52,775 nucleotides of DNA from Paenibacillus nanensis (GTDB lineage: Bacteria > Bacillota > Bacilli > Paenibacillales > Paenibacillaceae). Positions within the stretch are counted from its first letter, which is position 1. Each line of letters starts with the position of its first letter. This document shows, one piece after another, positions 1 through 6,036 of the stretch. Location of the stretch: contig NZ_QXQA01000026.1 in NCBI RefSeq assembly GCF_003583765.1, positions 1-52,775 of the forward strand, in the 5' to 3' direction. Below the pieces are notes generated by a model. It made no database searches and was not told the origin of the DNA. It worked only from the letters and a program-made list of their open reading frames with translations. The position numbers were made by a program, and so were the translations under genes.

Positions 1-9
1 AAAACACTG

Positions 10-126
10 TTTGGTGGCGATGGCGGAGGGGAACCACGCGTTCCCATACCGAACACGACCGTTAAGCCCTCCAGCGCCGATGGTACTTGGACCGCAGGGT
101 CCTGGGAGAGTAGGACGTCGCCAAGC
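10..126 (+). rRNA. rrf: 5S ribosomal RNA
   Basis: A complete bacterial 5S rRNA of about 117 nt. The 5' end TTTGGTGGCGATGGCGGAGG and the 3' end ACGTCGCCAAGCA pair as helix I. The conserved internal segments CCGAACACGACCGTTAAGCCC and GATGGTACTTGG are present (described as blocks near 49-78 and 80-91). The sequence is close to the 5S genes of Paenibacillus. It is the last gene of an rRNA operon whose 16S and 23S genes lie to the left, outside the window, and it is followed directly by an intrinsic terminator. Exact ends are estimated to within a few bases. Confidence 0.96.
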
Positions 127-251
127 ACGAATGCCTGTCACAGTTATCTGTGGCAGGTTTTTTGTTTTCATGCGTGGCGACGTTTCTCTCCCAACGGGGA
201 GAGTGTCTGAACCTTCCGGTCGAAGCAATTCGTTGATGCATGACCCGGCCT
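115..251 (+). repeat. Post-5S segment, copy 1
   Basis: This stretch (5S 3' tail, terminator, then GCGACGTTTCTCTCCCAAC and TGATGCATGACCCGGCC) recurs at 319-459. The two copies are near identical outside the terminator stems, which differ in sequence but keep the hairpin plus T-run layout. It probably marks former tandem rRNA operons. Confidence 0.85.
134..164 (+). terminator. Intrinsic terminator of the rRNA operon
   Basis: Stem CCTGTCACAG / CTGTGGCAGG with a TTAT loop and one G-U pair, followed by six T residues, 8 nt after the 5S gene. Confidence 0.93.
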
Positions 252-318
252 GAAGAGGAAGGCTCAGACGCCGACCGTTGATGTATATTCTGCGAAGAGT
301 ATTCATCCCGGTGCGGAA

Positions 319-459
319 TGGGCGTCGCCAAGCACAGAAAACCTACCGTAGTCGATACGGTAGGTTTTTTGGTTTTCGTGCATAGCGACGTTTCTCTCCC
401 AACTGGGAGAATGTCTGAACCTTGTGATCGAAGCAATTGGTTGATGCATGACCCGGCCT
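319..459 (+). repeat. Post-5S segment, copy 2, with a 5S 3'-end remnant
   Basis: The second copy begins with GGCGTCGCCAAGCA, the last bases of a 5S gene, although no 5S body precedes it. It continues with its own terminator and the same downstream sequence as 115-251. This is best read as the scar of a deleted 5S gene or rRNA operon. Confidence 0.8.
340..370 (+). terminator. Intrinsic terminator in the second post-5S copy
   Basis: Perfect 11-bp stem AACCTACCGTA / TACGGTAGGTT with a GTCGA loop and a T-run. It sits in the same place in repeat copy 2 as the rRNA terminator does in copy 1, with an unrelated stem sequence. Confidence 0.9.
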
Positions 460-515
460 TAAAGCGAATTGTTCAATGACTGCGTTTCAATGATTACATC
501 ATATTTACTAAACCA

Positions 516-544
516 TTGACTTCCAAATAAAAAAAGGGTAGTAT
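516..544 (+). promoter_or_regulatory. Sigma-A promoter of the TetR gene at 645
   Basis: TTGACT, a 17-bp spacer and TAGTAT. The palindromic operator at 557-576 lies just after the expected start point, a layout that fits autorepression. Confidence 0.7.
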
Positions 545-556
545 TAACACAACTTA

Positions 557-576
557 ATGTTAGTGAACACTAACAT
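557..576. promoter_or_regulatory. TetR operator 1
   Basis: Perfect inverted repeat ATGTTAGTGAACACTAACAT (9-bp arms, AA centre) between the promoter and the TetR gene. A related site occurs at 1250-1269 before the next two genes, which supports it as the binding site of this regulator. Confidence 0.8.
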
Positions 577-644
577 AAAAAGAAAGTCACAAACGACAAT
601 GGATGACTTTTTATGATTTTAATAATCAAATAGGAGGTGATGCT

Positions 645-1235
645 GTGGAGAACCAGACCGCATTAGACAGTAAGAGCAAGCTGATGGTGGCCGCCATTGA
701 TTTAATGGCCGAGAAAGGCTATAAAGGCGTATCAACCAAAGAAATCGCCTCGACTGCGGGAGTCAGCGAGATGACATTGTTCCGAAACTTTGGCAGCAAA
801 TTCAATCTGCTGGAGAAGGCGGTCGACCGTTACCATTACTCCATTGAATTTACAAAAATTTTTGGTGAGCAAGTCACTTGGGATCTTAGAGCGGATCTTC
901 TAATGATTAGCCGGATGTATCATGAAATGATGGAGCGTAACCGTAAGTTATTTCTCATTGTCTTAAAAGATGATGAATTAATCGGAATTCGCGAGAAAGC
1001 ACAGAAGCATCCGCGCACCTTGCTGGAATTGCTGACGAATTATTTTACCGAGATGCAGAGGAGGAAGCGATTGATCCCAACAGATGCGGAAACACAAGCG
1101 ATTACGTTTATGTGGATGAATTATGGAGCGTTTATGACACAGTTGTTCGGCGCATCGAAGATAACGAATGTTACCCTGCCGAGATTTATAGAGTCAAGTA
1201 TCGATTTGTTTGTGAAGGCACTGAGTCCATCTTAA
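645..1235 (+). CDS. TetR/AcrR family transcriptional regulator
   Basis: A 196-aa cytoplasmic repressor. The first ~55 residues form the TetR helix-turn-helix (AAIDLMAEKGYKGVSTKEIA followed by VSEMTLFRNFGSK); the remaining helical domain would bind an unknown ligand. I chose the GTG at 645 because an AGGAGGTGAT ribosome binding site lies a few bases upstream; an in-frame ATG at 603 lacks one. It very likely represses itself and the SRPBCC-VOC pair downstream, since matching palindromes lie before its own gene and before 1293. The ligand cannot be read from the sequence; the target genes suggest a small organic molecule. Confidence 0.9.
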   Translation: MENQTALDSKSKLMVAAIDLMAEKGYKGVSTKEIASTAGVSEMTLFRNFGSKFNLLEKAVDRYHYSIEFTKIFGEQVTWDLRADLLMISRMYHEMMERNRKLFLIVLKDDELIGIREKAQKHPRTLLELLTNYFTEMQRRKRLIPTDAETQAITFMWMNYGAFMTQLFGASKITNVTLPRFIESSIDLFVKALSPS

Positions 1236-1249
1236 TTTTTTTTGGATGA

Positions 1250-1269
1250 TCGTTAGTTAGTACTAACAT
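1250..1269. promoter_or_regulatory. TetR operator 2
   Basis: TCGTTAGTTAGTACTAACAT matches operator 1 at 15 of 20 positions and keeps the CTAACAT arm intact. It lies 23 bp before the gene at 1293 and probably gives that operon the same repressor control. Confidence 0.7.
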
Positions 1270-1292
1270 ACATCTCGAAAGAGGGGAAAATA

Positions 1293-1757
1293 ATGAGCTC
1301 TAGACTTTCCACATCGAACAAGCTTGTCGGGCTTACAGCTTCGACAGGGTATCAAGTGGGGGTACGTCGAACACTGCCGATCTCTCCGGTTCAGGCGTGG
1401 GCGTACCTGACCTCAACCGAAGGATTGAAGCTGTGGATCGGATCCTTAAACCCCTTGACCTTCAGCGAAGGAGAGGCGTTCTGTTCCGCGGAAGGTATTA
1501 CCGGACAGTTTCGGGTCGTCAAGCCTTACCAACAGCTCCGTCTAAGATGGCAAAAGAAAGAGTGGAAAAAGCCGGCTACTTTGCAAATTAGGCTGCTGTC
1601 CAAAAATCCGGACAAAACGACGATCAGCTTCCACCAAGAGAATCTGGACCATCCGGCTACGCGTGAGCAGATGAAACAGCATTGGGAAGAAGTGCTGATT
1701 ACGATTCAAAAACATATTATTGCTTCCAAAACAATTGAAGGTGAGGATTACCAATGA
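1293..1757 (+). CDS. SRPBCC (START/AHSA1-like) domain protein
   Basis: A 154-aa protein of the SRPBCC/AHSA1-like fold: an N-terminal strand with VRRTLPISPVQAWAYLTSTE, the typical first helix of the family, then ...GLKLWIG, and a C-terminal long helix REQMKQHWEEVLITIQKHI. Such proteins bind hydrophobic ligands in a cavity; the ligand here is unknown. An AGAGGGG ribosome binding site precedes the ATG. The stop overlaps the start of the VOC gene (ATGA), so the two are translationally coupled. Both are probably controlled by the TetR protein encoded just upstream. Confidence 0.8.
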   Translation: MSSRLSTSNKLVGLTASTGYQVGVRRTLPISPVQAWAYLTSTEGLKLWIGSLNPLTFSEGEAFCSAEGITGQFRVVKPYQQLRLRWQKKEWKKPATLQIRLLSKNPDKTTISFHQENLDHPATREQMKQHWEEVLITIQKHIIASKTIEGEDYQ

Positions 1758-2134
1758 ACAGATTCAGTCATATTGATCTTCGTGTAAACGACATGGCAAC
1801 CGTATTGCCCTTCTACGAGAAGCTGCTCCCCGAACTAGGATTTACGAGGACATTTCACAGCGCTAACTGGAAAGTATTTGCTGCGGATGGAGAATTGCCG
1901 AGCGCTGCTTATTTCGCCATTACGGAAGATCGAGAGCATAGGCCTAACGACAATTTGATTGGCTTCTGGGCCCAAGATCGGACGGAAGTCGATCGGATTG
2001 CCGAGATCGTCAAGCAGATTGGAGGGAAAATCAATGACGGTCCAAGGCTGTTCCCGATTAGTCCAACCTATTACGCGGTTTATTTCGAAGACCCTTGCGG
2101 CAATAAATACGAAATGCTGCATCGTTTGAACTGA
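1754..2134 (+). CDS. VOC (glyoxalase/bleomycin resistance) family protein
   Basis: A 126-aa vicinal-oxygen-chelate protein with two beta-alpha-beta-beta-beta modules. The first begins FSHIDLRVNDMATVLPFYEK and the second ends YAVYFEDPCGNKYEMLH, the standard end of the family with a metal-ligand Glu. His7 and Glu near the C-terminus are the likely metal ligands. The family includes glyoxalase, fosfomycin/bleomycin resistance proteins and dioxygenases, so the substrate is open. The gene overlaps the preceding SRPBCC gene by 4 nt and is followed by a strong hairpin. The pair may bind or modify the same small molecule. Confidence 0.85.
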   Translation: MNRFSHIDLRVNDMATVLPFYEKLLPELGFTRTFHSANWKVFAADGELPSAAYFAITEDREHRPNDNLIGFWAQDRTEVDRIAEIVKQIGGKINDGPRLFPISPTYYAVYFEDPCGNKYEMLHRLN

Positions 2135-2141
2135 TTGATTC

Positions 2142-2166
2142 GAGGCTGCCGTGTCCCGGCAGCCTC
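2142..2166. terminator. Bidirectional hairpin between convergent genes
   Basis: Stem GAGGCTGCCG / CGGCAGCCTC with a TGTCC loop, between the VOC gene (+) and the TetR gene (-). The T-rich tail is short on the plus strand. Confidence 0.75.
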
Positions 2167-2171
2167 TTCGA

Positions 2172-2729
2172 TTACAGGCTTCTTCCTAACAAGGTTCCGA
2201 CTTGTTTGGCCATAACCTTGGGCGGATACGGCATCCCATTTCTAATCCACCATTCAATGACCCCAACATATGCCGTCCCAGCATATTGCAGCAGAACATC
2301 ATCACTTAAATCTGTATTTTTCCCGCTTTCTCTGTCAATTTCATCTTTGAACCCTTCCATAAAAGAAGCAAGAAGCCGCTTTCGGAAGGAAGATGGGGCA
2401 CCCTTCGCATCCTTACTTGCGAGCATGGTCGAAAAAAATAAATAATTGTTCTCGAAATATTCAAAGTAAGGCACTAAAGCATCGACCCAGTCCATCTCAC
2501 ACGCCCACTTTTCCATTTCCCCTATTTCATTCAAGTGTGTCTCGATCAGCTTGTCCAATAAGTCATATTTGTCCTGATAGTGAAGATAGATGGTACCACG
2601 GTTTACGTTTGCCCGATCCGCAATGTCCTGAATGGTGATCTCATCAAAGCTTTTTTCGGACATCAGTTCAATAACAGCCTTTTTCAAGGATTCTTGCGTT
2701 TTAACAATTCTTCGGTCCACCTTGGCCAT
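2172..2729 (-). CDS. TetR/AcrR family transcriptional regulator
   Basis: A 185-aa TetR repressor: N-terminal helix-turn-helix (IQDIADRANVNRGTIYLHYQ is diagnostic) and a helical C-terminal domain of the TetR_C_7/8-like kind with the characteristic VGVIEWWIRNGMPYPP stretch. I prefer the ATG at 2729 because GGGTGA lies about 10 nt upstream; a TTG three codons earlier is too close to that site. It is transcribed divergently from the alcohol dehydrogenase at 2905, and a perfect 18-bp palindrome lies between them, so it probably represses both. Confidence 0.9.
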   Translation of the reverse strand: MAKVDRRIVKTQESLKKAVIELMSEKSFDEITIQDIADRANVNRGTIYLHYQDKYDLLDKLIETHLNEIGEMEKWACEMDWVDALVPYFEYFENNYLFFSTMLASKDAKGAPSSFRKRLLASFMEGFKDEIDRESGKNTDLSDDVLLQYAGTAYVGVIEWWIRNGMPYPPKVMAKQVGTLLGRSL

Positions 2730-2776
2730 TGAAATCAAGTCACCCGCTTTCTAGATAATTAACATTTTTTAAGGGT

Positions 2777-2794
2777 TTGTTGATATATCAACAA
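2777..2794. promoter_or_regulatory. Candidate TetR operator
   Basis: Perfect 18-bp palindrome TTGTTGATATATCAACAA in the divergent region between the TetR gene (-) and the alcohol dehydrogenase (+), just upstream of the dehydrogenase promoter. A weaker related sequence (TTGAATAAACAA) lies about 60 bp downstream. Confidence 0.75.
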
Positions 2795-2812
2795 TTCGCA
2801 ATTTATTAACCA

Positions 2813-2840
2813 TTGATTGCTCGCTTCTTCCTACTATAAT
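2813..2840 (+). promoter_or_regulatory. Sigma-A promoter of the alcohol dehydrogenase
   Basis: TTGATT, a 16-bp spacer and a perfect TATAAT, about 65 bp before the start codon at 2905. Confidence 0.7.
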
Positions 2841-2904
2841 AATAGACATGAGTTGAATAAACAATTCATTTCTTTTAATGTCATTAACTATTCGGGAGGT
2901 ATAT

Positions 2905-3954
2905 ATGATTACTGCTAATGCGCGGGCTGTTTTCAATCCGGAAGGACCATTCCAACTTACTACGATAGATCGCAGAGATATTCAGCCGCATGATGTTCTC
3001 ATTGAAATAAAATACGCTGGGATTTGTCATTCTGACATCCATACAGCGCGCGGCGAATGGGGACCGGTTAACTATCCACTCGTCCCTGGGCATGAGATAT
3101 CGGGAATAGTCGCCAAGGTTGGAACAGCCGTTACCAAATATTCGGTCGGCGACCGGGTAGGGGTGGGCTGTATGGTAGACTCCTGCGGCGAGTGCGTAAA
3201 TTGCCATAAGGGAGAGGAGCAGTATTGCCTGAGCGGGAATACGGGCACGTACGGATCCATCGACCGGTACGGGCAATATACACAAGGAGGCTACTCCACT
3301 CACATCGTCGTAACCGAAGACTTCGTGGTTAGAATTCCGGACGCAATGGAGCTTGACGCAGCGGCTCCGCTGTTGTGCGCCGGAATCACCACCTATTCGC
3401 CGCTGCGCCATTGGGGAGCAGCTCCTGGCAAAAAAGTTGCGGTTGTCGGACTTGGCGGTCTTGGACATATGGCTGTAAAGCTCGCTCACGCCATGGGGGC
3501 TGAGGTTACCGTTCTATCGCAGTCCTTGAAGAAGAAAGAAGACGGCTTGCGGCTAGGCGCTGACCATTACTATGCTACAAATGATCCTGAGACGTTCGCA
3601 AAGCTGGCTGGCGCGTTTGATCTCATCATAAACACGGTAAGCGCGAAGGTTGATTTGAACGCTTACCTTTCATTACTCGCATTGGACGGCGCTTTGGTCA
3701 ATGTGGGAGCCCCAGCCGATCCTTTGTCCGTTCATGTCATGTCGCTAATCGGTCATCGTCGAACGTTTGCCGGATCAATGATCGGCGGAATTCGCGAAAC
3801 GCAGGAAATGCTGGACTTTTGCGCGGAGCATCAGATTGTTCCTGAAATCGAAGTTATTTCCGCCAATCAGATTGATGAAGCATGGGAGCGCGTGCTCGCT
3901 TCCGATGTCCGGTATCGTTTTGTAATCGACATTAGCACAATGGAGCATGAATAA
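2905..3954 (+). CDS. Zinc-dependent NAD(P) alcohol dehydrogenase
   Basis: A 349-aa medium-chain dehydrogenase/reductase of the cinnamyl-alcohol-dehydrogenase/YjgB-AhdA type, oxidising alcohols or reducing aldehydes with NAD(P)H. Catalytic zinc ligands are Cys41 (GICHSD), His63-Glu64 (PGHE) and Cys158. Structural zinc is held by Cys94, Cys97, Cys100 and Cys108 (SCGECVNC...C). The dinucleotide fold carries GLGGLGHM at about 182-189. The ATG at 2905 follows GGGAGG at good spacing; an ATG at 2878 has no such site. It is probably controlled by the divergent TetR repressor, which suggests a role in aldehyde detoxification. The true substrate is unknown. Confidence 0.92.
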   Translation: MITANARAVFNPEGPFQLTTIDRRDIQPHDVLIEIKYAGICHSDIHTARGEWGPVNYPLVPGHEISGIVAKVGTAVTKYSVGDRVGVGCMVDSCGECVNCHKGEEQYCLSGNTGTYGSIDRYGQYTQGGYSTHIVVTEDFVVRIPDAMELDAAAPLLCAGITTYSPLRHWGAAPGKKVAVVGLGGLGHMAVKLAHAMGAEVTVLSQSLKKKEDGLRLGADHYYATNDPETFAKLAGAFDLIINTVSAKVDLNAYLSLLALDGALVNVGAPADPLSVHVMSLIGHRRTFAGSMIGGIRETQEMLDFCAEHQIVPEIEVISANQIDEAWERVLASDVRYRFVIDISTMEHE

Positions 3955-3979
3955 CGATTCGTTCAAGCGAAATAGTAAA

Positions 3980-4005
3980 GGCATGCCTACATTTGTAGGT
4001 ATGCC
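3980..4005 (+). terminator. Hairpin after the alcohol dehydrogenase
   Basis: Stem GGCATGCCTACA / TGTAGGTATGCC with a 2-nt centre and one G-U pair. The following bases (TCATTCATT) are only moderately T-rich, so it may be a weak terminator. Confidence 0.6.
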
Positions 4006-4057
4006 TCATTCATTAATTAGCTTCTTCAGAGAGAAATGACGGGTAGGAGATACTTTA

Positions 4058-5278
4058 GTGAACAAAAACAATAATCAGCGTAACGTAAGATTAGCTTTAC
4101 TGCTCGGTTTATTTTCAACCATGGGACCTTTCACGATCGATATGTACCTGCCGGCATTTCCGGAAATTGTGGAGCATTTCGGATCAACCGCTTCATTCGT
4201 ACAGTTCAGTCTCACCGCTTGCTTGCTTGGACTTGGCCTTGGCCAGCTTGTGATGGGTTCGCTGAGCGATGTACATGGCAGACGAATCCCGTTGCTTATT
4301 TCGATGGCCGTGTATGTCGTCTCCTCGTTAGCTTGCGCATTTTCGCCAAATATTTGGATGTTAATCGCATTCCGGTTTATACAAGGCTTTGCCGCATCGG
4401 CAGGCATTGTTATCTCTCGAGCGATTGCACGCGACCTGTACAGCGGCAGCGAACTCACGAAATTTTTCTCGCTGCTTTTGCTTGTCAGTAATTTGGGGCC
4501 GCTCGCAGCTCCAGTTGCAGGCAGCGGCGTTCTTTCTTTCACGACGTGGGTTGGTGTATTTATCGCGCTGGCCTTACTCGGAACGTACTTATTGATTATG
4601 ACCAAATGGCGGCTAAGGGAAACCCTGCCAACCGATCGCCGCAGTCCTTCAAATTTTGCGCATCAGCTCCGCAGTTATGGCACGCTCTTGCGGGATCGCC
4701 AGTTTTTAGGCTACATGCTGGCACAAGGTATTATGATCGCAGGGGTTTTCGCTTATGTATCGGGAACGCCCTTTATTTATCAAAATATTTACGGCGTTTC
4801 CCCAACCGTGTTCGCGCTTCTGTTCGGGTCGAATGGCATAAGCCTGATTATCGGCTCTCAGCTCGTCGGGCGGATGTCGCATCGCATATCCGAGCACGCC
4901 TTTTTGTTATTTGGCCTCTGGCTTGCTCTGATAGCAAGTGCTGCCGTCTTAGTGGTTGCTTTCGTACAAGGGCCGCTTTTCACACTGGTCATTCCTTTGT
5001 TCTTATTCGTTGGCGCGATAGGAATTACGTCTACGGCAGCCTTTCCGCTCGCCATGGAGAGTCAGGCCAAAAATGCAGGCAGCGCCGCCGCGCTTCTTGG
5101 TGTTATCCCCTTTGTGCTAGGGGCAGTCGTCGCTCCTCTTGTTGGCATTGCGGGAGAAAACACAGCCGTTCCGCTAGGAGTCATTATTTTATTGGCGAGC
5201 ACGACGGCACTGCTCGCATACTTCTTATTGATAAGATCCAATCACTATTCGCCTTCTGAAGCACATTCCGGCCGATAA
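4058..5278 (+). CDS. Bcr/CflA family multidrug efflux MFS transporter
   Basis: A 406-aa inner-membrane protein with 12 predicted transmembrane helices, belonging to the drug:H+ antiporter-1 (Bcr/CflA) group of the major facilitator superfamily. Helix 1 has the family sequence STMGPFTIDMYLPAFPEI, and the loop between helices 2 and 3 has the signature GSLSDVHGRRIPLL. Members export bicyclomycin, chloramphenicol and sulfonamides; the substrate here is unknown. The GTG at 4058 follows TAGGAGA. The small gene at 5290 starts 11 bp after its stop and may be co-transcribed. Confidence 0.9.
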   Translation: MNKNNNQRNVRLALLLGLFSTMGPFTIDMYLPAFPEIVEHFGSTASFVQFSLTACLLGLGLGQLVMGSLSDVHGRRIPLLISMAVYVVSSLACAFSPNIWMLIAFRFIQGFAASAGIVISRAIARDLYSGSELTKFFSLLLLVSNLGPLAAPVAGSGVLSFTTWVGVFIALALLGTYLLIMTKWRLRETLPTDRRSPSNFAHQLRSYGTLLRDRQFLGYMLAQGIMIAGVFAYVSGTPFIYQNIYGVSPTVFALLFGSNGISLIIGSQLVGRMSHRISEHAFLLFGLWLALIASAAVLVVAFVQGPLFTLVIPLFLFVGAIGITSTAAFPLAMESQAKNAGSAAALLGVIPFVLGAVVAPLVGIAGENTAVPLGVIILLASTTALLAYFLLIRSNHYSPSEAHSGR

Positions 5279-5289
5279 GGAGGGGAGAC

Positions 5290-5589
5290 ATGTTCAATCT
5301 ACACGCGAATATGGATGTATTAAGCTTCCCTCGCGGCAGGGGAACGCACAATAAATCGGTCATCCGGGACATTCATGATGAGTACATGCTGCATGATAAA
5401 AAAGTGAGACGCATTCATACCGCTTGGAAACTTGAAAGCGGCACGATCGTGGTTTATGAGTACATGTCGAGCAGTGTCCCGCCTTCCAGTATTTGCTTTT
5501 TCGAAAAAATAGAGGATTACAATGAAGCTTGTGAAGAGGTCAGCTGGTTAACAACGAAAGCAGGGTACGTAAATGAAAATAACGGGTGA
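5290..5589 (+). CDS. Hypothetical protein, 99 aa
   Basis: A small soluble protein that I do not recognise. It has no signal peptide or membrane segment and a mixed alpha/beta composition with a possible C-terminal helix (KIEDYNEACEEVSWLTTKAG). The ATG follows AAGGAGGGGA, one of the better ribosome binding sites in the region, and begins 11 bp after the Bcr/CflA gene, so it is likely translated from the same mRNA. No function is proposed. Confidence 0.65.
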   Translation: MFNLHANMDVLSFPRGRGTHNKSVIRDIHDEYMLHDKKVRRIHTAWKLESGTIVVYEYMSSSVPPSSICFFEKIEDYNEACEEVSWLTTKAGYVNENNG

Positions 5590-5746
5590 CGTTGTAAGTA
5601 TTCCTCAGGGCGGAAAACATTAGCACGGAGCGACGAGAGACAGAGGGTTCGTACACTTAGCTCTGACACTGTGGTGAACCGATTGGTTAGAGCCGGTTAC
5701 GGGTGAAGGATATCGCATCCTTATATAGATGAACGCAGCATATAGA

Positions 5747-5780
5747 AAAGGCAGCCGGTCTCGGCTGCCTTTGAATTTTT
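5747..5780 (+). terminator. Intrinsic terminator or attenuator
   Basis: Perfect 11-bp stem AAAGGCAGCCG / CGGCTGCCTTT with a GTCT loop, followed by GAATTTTTG. It closes the unit ending at 5589 or acts inside the rph leader. Confidence 0.75.
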
Positions 5781-5852
5781 GTTATCCTTTGCGAGGATTC
5801 ATCACGAATTCATGACGCGTCGTTATGATAGGTGAGAGGGGGACGGGAAAAT

Positions 5853-5879
5853 AAAAAAGAACCTCGATAAAGGTTCTTT
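5853..5879 (-). terminator. Minus-strand oriented hairpin with T-run
   Basis: Stem AAAGAACCT / AGGTTCTTT with a 6-nt loop. The plus-strand A-run 5853-5858 becomes the T-tract only when read on the minus strand. No minus-strand gene lies nearby to the right. Confidence 0.55.
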
Positions 5880-6036
5880 GACATTGCACAGTAACAGACA
5901 TGATGATATAATCAAATGGCGCCTGATCGAAAATACTCATAAAGGCATAGTTAGTTCATCTTACAATTATATTGTATCATGCTGATGAACTCCTGTCAAA
6001 TGTTTTTCTCAATTTCATCGTTAGGAGAGATGTGGA

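Larger units (their letters stand above)
5590..6036 (+). other. Long non-coding leader region upstream of rph
   Basis: 447 bp with no convincing gene. It holds overlapping inverted repeats: GGTTC (5646-5650) with GAACC (5676-5680), and AACCG (5677-5681) with CGGTT (5694-5698). These share bases and so cannot form together. They are followed by a terminator-like hairpin at 5747-5772, an oppositely oriented terminator at 5853-5879, and TACAATTATATTGTA (perfect 6-bp arms) near 5963-5977 shortly before rph. The arrangement could be an attenuator for rph or simply the tail of the previous unit. Confidence 0.4.

Noticed and set aside
62..436. A minus-strand open frame across the 5S gene and its downstream repeats
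   Set aside because: It runs through rRNA and two terminators; its apparent repeat is the duplicated DNA itself, not a protein repeat.
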